In this document: positions 1-6,566 of the stretch, piece after piece
Layout: each line of letters begins with the position of its first letter
Position numbering within the stretch: the stretch's first letter is position 1
NCBI GenBank assembly: GCA_004000155.1
Contig: RCSS01000114.1
Location: 1 to 10,028 of the forward strand
Reading direction: 5' to 3'
Source: Tubulinosema ratisbonensis
Lineage: Eukaryota; Microsporidia; Tubulinosematidae
Length of the DNA: 10,028 nt
The notes under the pieces: model-generated
What the model was told of the DNA's origin: nothing
Database searches by the model: none
Seen by the model: only the letters and a program-made list of their open reading frames with translations
Position numbers and translations under genes: made by a program

Positions 1-543
1 AAATCACCAGCAAAAAATGAAAATAAATTAAATTATTCGCATGAAATAGAATCACCATTCACTAAAAAAAGATCAACCTCATTAAAAGAAAACGATTCTC
101 TCTTCTTAACCACAGATAAATTTATCCCAGAAAAAATAGACAACCTAAACTACAAAAAAATATTCTTTTTCTACACACTAATCCTTCTTCTATTCTTTAA
201 CTTATTCTACAATAATTTTATTTTTTACAATTTTTTTTTAGAATTTTTTATTTTAATTTTCTTTTTTTTCTTACAAACTTATTTTTTAAAAAAACAAATT
301 TTAAAAATAAATTTACAACTTAAAAAAGAAAGTTTAAAGGTTTATGATGAAATACTTTTGAAAATTAAACAGAGTGCTTATGAAGGAAAGAGTGTGAATG
401 TTAATGTTGTGAAGGATAAGTATACTTGTGATAATAGGGTGTGGAAACTTGTTAAAAGGATGATGAACCATAATAAGAGAGTTTTGAGCAGGAAAGGACT
501 TGTTGAAGGGAAGAGAGTTGATGTTTGGGAGTATAAATTGTAG
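1..543 (+). CDS. Man1/Src1 (LEM2/Heh)-type inner nuclear membrane protein, C-terminal part; 5' end off the window
   Basis: The frame is open from base 1 to the TAG at 541-543 (180 residues) without an ATG near the beginning, so the gene starts outside the window. Residues 1-50 are polar and Ser/Lys-rich. Residues 53-70 and 76-97 form two very hydrophobic segments with almost nothing between them. Residues 109-180 look like the Man1-Src1 C-terminal (MSC) winged helix: a VYDEILLKIK helix, then VWKLVKRMMNHNKRVL, then a VDVWEYKL ending, matching the family pattern of RLWKRV...N..V and a terminal VWEW. Known family members sit in the inner nuclear membrane, with both ends facing the nucleoplasm, and help chromatin tethering and nuclear envelope or pore quality control. 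Here the lumenal domain seems reduced to a tight hairpin. It converges on the Derlin gene. The identification rests on the last 70 residues. A shorter start at the TTG at 358 would cut into the domain and is not credible. Confidence 0.7.
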   Translation, partial: KSPAKNENKLNYSHEIESPFTKKRSTSLKENDSLFLTTDKFIPEKIDNLNYKKIFFFYTLILLLFFNLFYNNFIFYNFFLEFFILIFFFFLQTYFLKKQILKINLQLKKESLKVYDEILLKIKQSAYEGKSVNVNVVKDKYTCDNRVWKLVKRMMNHNKRVLSRKGLVEGKRVDVWEYKL

Positions 544-866
544 TAATTTATTTTATATTTTTTTATTCAATAAAAAATTTTTAAAAAAAGTTTTATTTTT
601 CGAATGATTTTTTCCTAATTTATTAAAGGTAAAGCAAATTTATTAATTAAAATTTTTCTTTATAAATTATTTTGTTATTTANTAATGTAATTAATTTTTA
701 AAAATTAACATACAAAAATACTTTTATTTTTAATTTTAATTCTTTTACTTAAACCAATGTTTCATATTAAAAGATATAAATTAATTATAAAAAGACTCTT
801 AGACAATAAAAAATAATATAATTTTTATTACAAAATCAATAAAAATTTTAATAATAAACCAAACAA
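544..866. other. Convergent intergenic spacer
   Basis: This stretch lies between the 3' ends of two converging genes. It is almost pure A+T with long T and A runs and one ambiguous base at 682. The poly-T and poly-A tracts could serve 3' end formation for both genes, but no defined terminator hairpin is visible. No coding potential was seen on either strand. Confidence 0.6.
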
Positions 867-1685
867 TCAATAACTGTTTCTTCTCCTTGGCTCTTCTTTT
901 TCAGAAATATTCCTAATTTTTTCTTCTTTACTTTTTAAATTATTTTCTTCATTCCTAGTTTCTTCTTCAATATTAATATCATTTTTATCATCTAATAATT
1001 CATTTTCACTATTTTTCTCTTCTTCTATCAAACTTTCTTCATTAACAATGTCTCTTTTTTCTTCATTTACATATTCACCAAACATTTTTTTAAGAAAAAC
1101 AGGTGTTTTAAAAATATCCACTCCAAAGGTAGGAAAAACAAACTTAAAGAAATAATACACATGACCAATAAAAATACCAACAATCTCCCCCTTCAAGATT
1201 CTTCTCTCAGAAAGATAAGAGAAAAGTGGTATCACAAAAGGAAGATAGAACGCAGGAAAGATTATAAACCCAAACAATTGTAACTGAGCATAAGGATTCT
1301 TTCTAGTCCAAACATATGTGATGACTGATGAAAGGATAGGACCTAAAATCACAATATTAAATACAAATGCACACAAATAAATCATAAAAATTACACAAAT
1401 TAAGAAATATAAGTAATCAGAGGTATAAACATAACTTTCTTCTAACATTTTTGAGTATCTAAACATAAAAATTATGTGTAAAATGGTATCAAAGTTTAGT
1501 TGACCAAAGTAGAGTAATGAGGTTATGAGTCTATAACATTGGTTTATGTTAAAGGTTAACATTAATTGGTAAGAGGATACTATTTCTAGGTATAGTGATA
1601 AGGAAGTGAGGAGTATTAATGATACAAGTATTTTTGTTACGAATGGTGTATTAGTGATTAATGAGAGGAAAGGATTCTCTTGCAT
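867..1685 (-). CDS. Derlin (Der1 family), ER-associated degradation
   Basis: Derlins are rhomboid-like pseudoproteases of the ER membrane that help move misfolded proteins out to the cytosol for Cdc48 and proteasome degradation. The 272-residue protein follows the family pattern: LEIVSSYQL (residues 34-41), YRLITSLLYFG (51-61), FRYSKMLEE (75-83), YVWTRKNPYAQLQLFGF (124-140) and GHVYYFFKFVFP (174-185). At least four hydrophobic segments lie between residues 15 and 185. The WR pair typical of Derlins is YR here (51-52). Rhomboid Ser/His catalytic residues are not expected in this family. Residues 207-272 form a highly charged, Glu/Asn-rich cytosolic tail ending in Arg-rich EEPRRRNSY, longer than in compact Derlins. 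The stop codon is TGA. The start is well placed: the ATG is preceded directly by CCC, and the sequence aligns from its first residues. Confidence 0.93.
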   Translation of the reverse strand: MQENPFLSLITNTPFVTKILVSLILLTSLSLYLEIVSSYQLMLTFNINQCYRLITSLLYFGQLNFDTILHIIFMFRYSKMLEESYVYTSDYLYFLICVIFMIYLCAFVFNIVILGPILSSVITYVWTRKNPYAQLQLFGFIIFPAFYLPFVIPLFSYLSERRILKGEIVGIFIGHVYYFFKFVFPTFGVDIFKTPVFLKKMFGEYVNEEKRDIVNEESLIEEEKNSENELLDDKNDINIEEETRNEENNLKSKEEKIRNISEKEEPRRRNSY

Positions 1686-1694
1686 GGGTATATT
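1686..1694 (-). promoter_or_regulatory. CCC start-proximal motif of the Derlin gene
   Basis: Read on the minus strand, the bases directly before the ATG are ATATACCC, so CCC touches the start codon and an AT-rich TATA-like stretch lies just upstream. CCC- or GGG-like motifs at this position have been reported as a signal in microsporidian genes with very short 5' leaders. That this copy is functional is inference. Confidence 0.5.
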
Positions 1695-1761
1695 TAAATA
1701 ATATTATTTATTTAATAAGAATTAACCATATTTATTGAATTATAAATAAATAAATAATTTG

Positions 1762-1789
1762 ATTGGTTAAATATTGTTGTTTAACCAAT
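1762..1789. repeat. Inverted repeat, 10-bp arms with 8-base loop
   Basis: ATTGGTTAAA at 1762-1771 is the exact reverse complement of TTTAACCAAT at 1780-1789, with loop TATTGTTG. It lies about 75 bases upstream of the Derlin ATG. Because the arms contain GG and CC it stands out from the plain AT background. It could be an operator-like site, a stem-loop in a transcript, or chance. Confidence 0.5.
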
Positions 1790-2050
1790 TAATAATTTTT
1801 TTTTAAAATTTACCTTATAAGAAATGAGAACCACACATGAAATAAATAATAAAAAAATCTTTTAATAAAAATTAAAAAGAAATCCTAACTGCAAGTTACA
1901 GGGAATTCAAGGTAATAATAAATTATTATTCTTTTTTCTTAAAACTAAAAGAAAGATCTATAAAAAATAAGAAAAAATAATTAATTATGCATAAAATTAA
2001 GAGATAGAGTTGTAGAAGGTGTTAAAACTTTCTTTTAAAGAATAGAGGAT

Positions 2051-2130
2051 ATTTCTACATTGAAGAGTAAATAAGGTATAATTTCTACATTGAGAGTAAA
2101 TAAGGTATAATTTTTACATTGAGAGTAAAT
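2051..2130. repeat. Tandem repeat, 29-30 bp unit, about 2.7 copies
   Basis: Copies run 2051-2080 (30 bp), 2081-2109 (29 bp) and a truncated 2110-2130. Each begins ATTTCTACATTG or ATTTTTACATTG, continues GAGAGTAAAT, and the first two end AAGGTATA. Copy 1 has one extra A and copy 3 one C-to-T change. Copies are nearly identical, which points to a recent duplication. The unit contains G and C and is more complex than the other AT arrays in this window. Confidence 0.85.
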
Positions 2131-2797
2131 CAATGCAATCGTGTAAATATAATGATTGGTTAAATTATTAGAAGAAAAATACTTAAAAAACATTTTAATA
2201 AATTATGAATTCTTCTAAGTTGTGTAATTTTAAACTGGAGAGATTTGGGTTATCTAATTGGTAGTAAAATAATTTTAATTATTTTTTTAGATTATGAATA
2301 TTTAAAGAAATAATATTTTAATCATTAAAATTTGTTGTGTTTTTAGTTGTTTATTACAAATGTAGAATATTTTGAATAAATAAAACATAAAAATACTTTA
2401 AAAAATTTTTAATTTTTTTTATTCTTTATCTGAATTTAATAAACTTATCATTTAAAAAGTTATTAATAAATTATTTAAAAATAGATTATTTTCTAGAAAT
2501 TACAAACAAGTTGTAAGAGTATTTTTAAAATGCTAAAATTATTTTAAATTAATTTGCATTATATTTTCAGTAAGAATTAAGCTGTCATAAACAATAATTT
2601 TTTTTTATTTTTAATGACTTTATTTCTCTTATTATTTTACATATTAAATTTTTAAGTTTATAAATCAAATAAATATTTTATTTTTTAATCTTATTGTTTA
2701 ATTTTTAATAAATATTATTATTTCCTTGTATTTAAGATTTTTAATAGAAAAAACAATTTTATATATTTTTTTGATAAATAATTAACCCATTTTAAAA

Positions 2798-2871
2798 TAT
2801 TATTAAAAAATTAAATAAATTATTATTAAAAAATTAAATAAATTATTATTAAAAAATTAAANNNNANTANN
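2798..2871. repeat. Tandem repeat, 23 bp AT-only unit, running into undetermined bases
   Basis: Two exact copies occupy 2798-2820 and 2821-2843. A third begins at 2844 and is lost at 2862 in a patch of seven N bases within 2862-2871. The unit begins TATTATTAAAAAATTAAA. The true copy number is probably unresolved because the ambiguous bases fall inside the array. It ends just downstream of the Imp3 stop codon. Confidence 0.8.
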
Positions 2872-2887
2872 AAAACTATTTAGTTTT

Positions 2888-3430
2888 TTATAAATCATCA
2901 AATATTTCATTTTTTTCATTAAATTCATCAATTTTTTCTTTAATTTTAGAACTGTCACACCATTTAATAAAATTCTCCATCATAGTAGAAATAAGCTGAC
3001 CAGGTTTATTAACAATCCTAGATCCTACTTTTATATGCCCATGTTCTATAAAAGTACTGGCATCCTTGATATTTTCTACCATTTTCAATCTTTTTAAAAT
3101 AACATTCAATCTTCTATTACAAACAGAAGAGACTGTAATACTAGAACAACTTACTAATTTCTTATCTTTTATAAATCCAAGTGAATGACACATGTTTACC
3201 AACTCTCTTCCTATTCTATTTCTAAACTCATCAGATTCTTTTAGTTTTGCCAATCCTAAAGCTAATTTTCTAATTTTACCAACCAGTTTGTTATACTTGT
3301 GGTAATCATCTCTGTCAGTAAGATTATACTTATAACTTATTTCTTGTTCTCTTTTTGTGTTTGTAGAGTGCCATTCTGTTAAGTTAACTTTTCTTAACAA
3401 TCTTTGTTCATGATACTTCAGTTTACGCAT
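2888..3430 (-). CDS. IMP3: U3 small nucleolar ribonucleoprotein Imp3
   Basis: Imp3 is part of the small-subunit processome in the nucleolus. It helps U3 snoRNA pair with the pre-18S rRNA. The 180 residues match the usual length of about 184. The N-terminus MRKLKYHEQRLLRKVNLTEW is the family signature, including the HEQ(R/K)LL(R/K)KV block, and so fixes the start. An Imp3-type helical region with FRNRIGRELVNMCHSLGFIKD follows at residues 69-89. An S4 RNA-binding domain covers about residues 105-155, with RRLNVILKRLKM and FIEHGHIKVGSRIVNKPGQL. The gene lies downstream of Csl4 on the same strand, but the AT repeat array between them makes co-transcription uncertain. No CCC motif precedes the ATG; the leader is AT-only. 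Stop codon TAA. The distinction from ribosomal protein uS4 is clear from the N-terminus. Confidence 0.96.
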   Translation of the reverse strand: MRKLKYHEQRLLRKVNLTEWHSTNTKREQEISYKYNLTDRDDYHKYNKLVGKIRKLALGLAKLKESDEFRNRIGRELVNMCHSLGFIKDKKLVSCSSITVSSVCNRRLNVILKRLKMVENIKDASTFIEHGHIKVGSRIVNKPGQLISTMMENFIKWCDSSKIKEKIDEFNEKNEIFDDL

Positions 3431-3442
3431 TTTATAAATTAA

Positions 3443-3680
3443 AAAAATATTTAATTAAATATTTATTTTAAATTCTATTTAAATTAAATATTTTTATAAA
3501 TTCTTTTTAAATAAAATATTTAATTTAATATTTTTTTTTAATTAAATATTTTTAAAAATTCTGTTAAAATTAAATATTTATTTTAAATTCTGTTTAAATA
3601 AAATATTTATTTTAAAATTCTATTAAAATTAAATATTTATCTTAAAATTCTGTTTAAATTAAATATTTAATTTATAATTC
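3443..3680. repeat. Degenerate tandem array, about 30 bp unit, filling the Csl4-Imp3 spacer
   Basis: The core ATTCTGTTTAAATTAAATAT (with variants) recurs at 3472, 3500, 3558, 3587, 3617, 3647 and 3677. Spacing is 28, 58, 29, 30, 30 and 30 bases, so one copy near 3529 has decayed into T runs. About eight units span nearly the whole spacer. The last copy at 3677 reaches into the 3' end of the Csl4 gene: its stop codon (3672-3674) and last two codons lie inside the unit. Copies nearest Csl4 are the best preserved. Confidence 0.85.
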
Positions 3681-3980
3681 TGTTGGTACAACATACATAC
3701 TCTGTCCATCACCATAACTTATAATTTTTACTTGGATTTCTTCATTTTCTTTTAGTTTATCCCATACAAATTTTTCTTCATTGATGTTTACTTCTACATC
3801 TGATGGTCTGATATAAGCTGAGTATTCTATAAATGGTTTAATAGAATCTATTAGGGTTATGGTTAAAAAGGCACTGGTTGGTGTTACTCTTAGTATTTTT
3901 GCTGTGCAAATATTTCCTATCACAGGCGAAGGTTCAAAGTATTTTTTCATGCATTTTTCTAAAAATTCACTGTCATTCAT
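3672..3980 (-). CDS. CSL4: Exosome complex subunit Csl4, minimal S1-domain form
   Basis: Csl4 (EXOSC1) is a cap subunit of the RNA exosome, which trims and degrades RNA in the nucleus and cytoplasm. In this 102-residue protein an S1 fold fills residues 19-98: PVIGNICTAKILRVTPTSAF, then YSAYIRPSDVEV (53-64), then VKIISYGDGQSMYVVPTEL (84-102). The family pattern is GxIRxxDVRAT, followed by VISLGD..SYxLxTAENELG, a close match. Yeast and human Csl4 have 292 and 195 residues. Here the chain ends where the family's ENELG begins, so the C-terminal zinc-ribbon-like domain is absent, and the N-terminal domain is reduced to about 18 residues. The start is the only ATG before an AT-only leader without frame continuation. 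An alternative would be another S1 cap protein (Rrp4 or Rrp40), but no KH domain is present and the DVE and SYGDGQS signatures favour Csl4. Confidence 0.82.
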   Translation of the reverse strand: MNDSEFLEKCMKKYFEPSPVIGNICTAKILRVTPTSAFLTITLIDSIKPFIEYSAYIRPSDVEVNINEEKFVWDKLKENEEIQVKIISYGDGQSMYVVPTEL

Positions 3981-4136
3981 AAAAATAGTAAAAAATATAA
4001 AAAATATTTAATAATAGAAAAATAGTAAAAAATATAAAAAAATATTTAATTTTTAAAATTAATAAAAAATAGTAAAAAATTATTAAAAATTAATATAAAA
4101 CAAAAAAAATTATTCAAAAAATAGTAAAAAATATTA
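3981..4136. repeat. Dispersed direct repeats upstream of Csl4
   Basis: AAAAATAGTAAAAAAT begins at 3981, 4018, 4065 and 4117, at spacings of 37, 47 and 52 bases. The first two are part of a longer near-duplicate of about 35 bp. On the minus strand these read ATTTTTTACTATTTTT and end directly at the Csl4 ATG. The stretch (to 4232) is the whole Csl4 leader and promoter region plus the downstream flank of the next gene. Regulation by these repeats is not shown. Confidence 0.65.
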
Positions 4137-4232
4137 ATTAAAATTTAAATATTAAATTAAAGATTTAATATTTAAAAATACATAAATAAATACTATATAT
4201 TTAATTTAAAAAAATATTATTTCTTTATTTTA

Positions 4233-5834
4233 TTAAATGTTATTCTTTAACCAATAAATAAACTCATTTTCATTTGTCAAATCAAAAATATCATTCTTCA
4301 AAAATAAAAAAATTTCTTTGCCACCCACCTGTGAATATAAATTATTTACCTTAAAATCATAAAAAACATTTTTAACAATCTTATCAAAAATAAAAGAACA
4401 TTTCTCACCTAAAATATTAGAAAAAGAAGTATTTTTTTCAACACTAAAAAATTTCTTTTCCTTTACTTCTTTAAATAAAACAGAATTACACAAAGATTCT
4501 TTAGTTTGTAATAAATCAAAGGCATGGTCAATTTTTCCTACCTTAATAAAAGAAAATACTAAATTATTTATCATATTAATGCTATGCATATGTAAATTTA
4601 AATAAGTATTTTTCATAGGAAATTCTTTACCTGATTTTAAAGAAATGTCATTCCAAATAAAAGCAAAGTTTTCGTGTTGGATTGTTCTGATATTTAAATC
4701 ATCAAATGTTTGTATTATTAGCTTGGATAGCATAAAGAATCTGCATAAAAACAGGTAAATAATTTGTATTTCGTAATTTTCGAAAGAATCTTTCTCTTCT
4801 TTAGCTATAAATAATGCTAATACCAAATATTCTTCCTTTTTAGAGGCAATTAAGTGATAAAATAACACTTTTAAATTAAAAAATGTTTTGTTTGCTTGGT
4901 AAATTTCGTAAACCTTTTTTACATTTTCTTCTTTAAAATCATAAATCATTTTGTAAATTTCTGGTAAATTTTCTTTGTTTACCAAATTAATTACCTGAAA
5001 AATTAACTCAAATGATTCTAAATTCTTTAAAATTTCGTTTGCCAACCCAAAATCTTTCTCTCTTTTCAGTTTGTACAACTTAAAATTAAAAGAATCTTTT
5101 TCATTTATCAAATAATTCTTCTCTAAAGCTATTTCGTACAAAGGAAATGAATCTGTGTGCTCAATAATCAAAGATAAAAGATCTTTTTCATTAAAAATAC
5201 CTAAAACTTCCCATTCCTTAACCATTAATTCTCTTTTCTCAGGATAATTTATAAAAATTATTTCTAACAAGTGGTAAAACATAAAATCTTTTTTTGCTAT
5301 TTTCTTGATTGAACAAATAACAAAATCAACACAAATATCTAATTTTGCTAAAAGAATAAAAATGTTTACGTATTTAGGTTCTTTAAACAAAGCATGTTTA
5401 AGTAAATTTAAGTCATTTTCATTTTTAGTGCTGTTGTAAGATAAAATTAAAGCCATCACCAAATAAATTGTACCTTCTTTTAGCAAAGAAATACCTGTTT
5501 TCTTAGCTAAAACATAATCACCAGTCAAAATAGCTGCTTCGTATTGATCTTCAATNGAANTTTTGATAAATGACTTAAAATCAACTATTTTATTNAGCCC
5601 CCAACAGATTCTCTTCACAAACCCAGTGAATTTACTGTCCATGTTTGGTTTGTAAATCTTTTCTGCTTCTAACATGTTTTGTGTTTCGATAAGTAAGAAT
5701 GTTTTGATTATAAGTGTTTCTTCTGAGATTGGTCCTTTTTTTTCCAACTCATCTATTACTTTTAATGCTGAGCTAAAGTCATTTTCTTCTATCAATTTGA
5801 AAATTTTGAAGTGGTCTTTTGTGAATACAGCCAT
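4233..5834 (-). CDS. Probable NatB N-terminal acetyltransferase auxiliary subunit (Naa25/Mdm20-like), divergent
   Basis: The 533-residue, all-helical protein begins with a TPR-like pair (residues 7-60: HFKIFKLIEENDFSSALKVIDEL, then a matching second helix pair), as in the N-terminal superhelix of Naa25. The strongest family signal is residues 351-394. There NYEIQIIYLFLCRFFMLSKL and the following DLNIRTIQHENFAFIW match the Naa25 pattern of a leucine-rich helix pair followed by (L)DIK.IQ.DTL.Y. Naa25 anchors the catalytic Naa20 subunit to ribosomes, and NatB acetylates nascent chains starting Met-Asp, Met-Glu, Met-Asn or Met-Gln. It is shorter than yeast Mdm20 (796 residues), in keeping with microsporidian reduction. 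Ambiguous bases at 5556, 5560 and 5595 leave residues 80, 92 and 93 undetermined without breaking the frame. It is divergent from the next plus-strand gene. It could be another helical repeat scaffold if the match is fortuitous. Confidence 0.6.
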   Translation of the reverse strand: MAVFTKDHFKIFKLIEENDFSSALKVIDELEKKGPISEETLIIKTFLLIETQNMLEAEKIYKPNMDSKFTGFVKRICWGXNKIVDFKSFIKXXIEDQYEAAILTGDYVLAKKTGISLLKEGTIYLVMALILSYNSTKNENDLNLLKHALFKEPKYVNIFILLAKLDICVDFVICSIKKIAKKDFMFYHLLEIIFINYPEKRELMVKEWEVLGIFNEKDLLSLIIEHTDSFPLYEIALEKNYLINEKDSFNFKLYKLKREKDFGLANEILKNLESFELIFQVINLVNKENLPEIYKMIYDFKEENVKKVYEIYQANKTFFNLKVLFYHLIASKKEEYLVLALFIAKEEKDSFENYEIQIIYLFLCRFFMLSKLIIQTFDDLNIRTIQHENFAFIWNDISLKSGKEFPMKNTYLNLHMHSINMINNLVFSFIKVGKIDHAFDLLQTKESLCNSVLFKEVKEKKFFSVEKNTSFSNILGEKCSFIFDKIVKNVFYDFKVNNLYSQVGGKEIFLFLKNDIFDLTNENEFIYWLKNNI

Positions 5835-5864
5835 TAAATGAAGGATTTTTATTTTTTTATTTTT

Positions 5865-6130
5865 TTAATTTAAAATATAATTTGTTTTTTTGAGTTAAAT
5901 AATATAATTAGTTTCTTTTAATTTAAAATAAAATTAATTATTTTAAAATATAATTTATTTTATTTTAAATATTATTTATTTTATATAACACCAAAAAATA
6001 ATTATTTTTTTATTTTTTTAATTTAAAATATAACTTATTTTATAAAATATAATTTATTTCTTTTAATTTAAAATATAATTTATTTTATAAAATATAATTT
6101 ATTTCTTTTAATTTAAAATAAAATTAATTT
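5865..6130. repeat. 45-bp tandem repeat and related copies
   Basis: Units run 6018-6062, 6063-6107 and a partial 6108-6130, each beginning TTAATTTAAAATA. Each full unit holds the 14-base perfect palindrome TATTTTATAAAATA (6036-6049, 6081-6094). Related starts lie at 5865 and 5918. Twenty-eight bases around 5918 (5912-5939) recur at 6102-6129, so an older copy flanks the array. The unit is entirely A+T apart from one C. Confidence 0.8.
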
Positions 6131-6279
6131 TCTTATTAAATTCATTAATTATTAAACAGCGATATATAAAATTATCAGATGTCTTACTTAAATTAAATAT
6201 ATTTTCTGATCAGATTATAGACGTAAATGAATTTAAAAAGAACTATTATAGGAAATCAAACAATAAACAACCAATATAA
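6118..6279 (+). pseudogene. Possible short gene remnant, unidentified
   Basis: One plus-strand frame is open from at least 6118 to the TAA at 6277-6279. Its last 40 codons read like a real protein end, with mixed residues such as RYIKLSDVLLKLNIFSDQII followed by DVNEFKKNYYRKSNN. Base composition changes from AT-only to coding-like at about 6155, right after the repeat array. There is no ATG in a sensible place and nothing recognisable. It may be the tail of a decayed gene, or chance in AT-rich DNA. Confidence 0.25.
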
Positions 6280-6560
6280 ATTACATAAAGCTTAAAATAG
6301 TTATATATTCTGATATTGTTTATATTTTTCACATCTCAAAAAAGAATAAAATGAGTACTATTTATATTTAACATATTTACTTTCACAAACTTATAATTCA
6401 AGTTATTTCTCAAAGAATTAAACTTCCAAGAATAGTTAATGCATTAACACATATATTTAATATCTATATCATTGCAATTTAAAAGATAAATATTTAATTT
6501 CTATTTCTATTTCAATTTTAATTTTAATTATATTTTTAAATTTATATTTTATTTTTTTAG

Positions 6561-6566
6561 ACCCAC
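6561..6566 (+). promoter_or_regulatory. CCC start-proximal motif of the unknown plus-strand gene
   Basis: ACCCAC lies immediately before the ATG at 6567, after a T-rich run ending in TAG (in frame, so the ORF cannot extend upstream). The CCC is three bases from the ATG. The same signal occurs directly before the Derlin ATG and not before the other three complete genes. It supports 6567 as the start. Confidence 0.45.

Larger units (their letters stand above)
1686..2887. other. 1.2 kb gene-free spacer between Derlin and Imp3 genes
   Basis: No open frame with coding character was found on either strand. The stretch holds a hairpin-forming inverted repeat near the Derlin start (1762-1789), a 29-30 bp tandem repeat (2051-2130), a 23 bp tandem repeat ending in undetermined bases (2798-2871), and otherwise AT-rich low-complexity DNA. 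A 13-base direct repeat, TGATTGGTTAAAT, occurs at 1760-1772 and 2153-2165. The Derlin promoter must lie at the low-coordinate end. Confidence 0.6.
5835..6566. other. Divergent spacer with AT repeats and a possible gene remnant
   Basis: This 732-base stretch separates two divergent genes. Bases 5835-6130 are AT repeats. Bases 6131-6300 have more balanced composition and an open frame on the plus strand, listed separately. Bases 6300-6566 show no frame with coding character. Both promoters must lie here, but apart from a CCC motif before the plus-strand ATG no defined element stands out. Confidence 0.55.

Noticed and set aside
358..543. Separate small gene starting at TTG 358
   Set aside because: The frame is open back to base 1, and the winged-helix domain begins before 358; it is the end of a longer protein.
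2051..2130. CRISPR array
   Set aside because: The units are directly joined with no unique spacers, and the genes are eukaryotic.
2245..2310. tRNA gene, because TATCTAATTGGTAGT resembles a D-arm/A-box
   Set aside because: No acceptor stem pairing, no GGTTCGA-type T arm and no usable anticodon arm follow.
6540..6566. Intron 3' splice site (T-rich run followed by TAG) before the unknown gene
   Set aside because: No matching 5' splice site or coding upstream exon in phase was found; T-rich runs are everywhere here, and CCC plus ATG explains the start.
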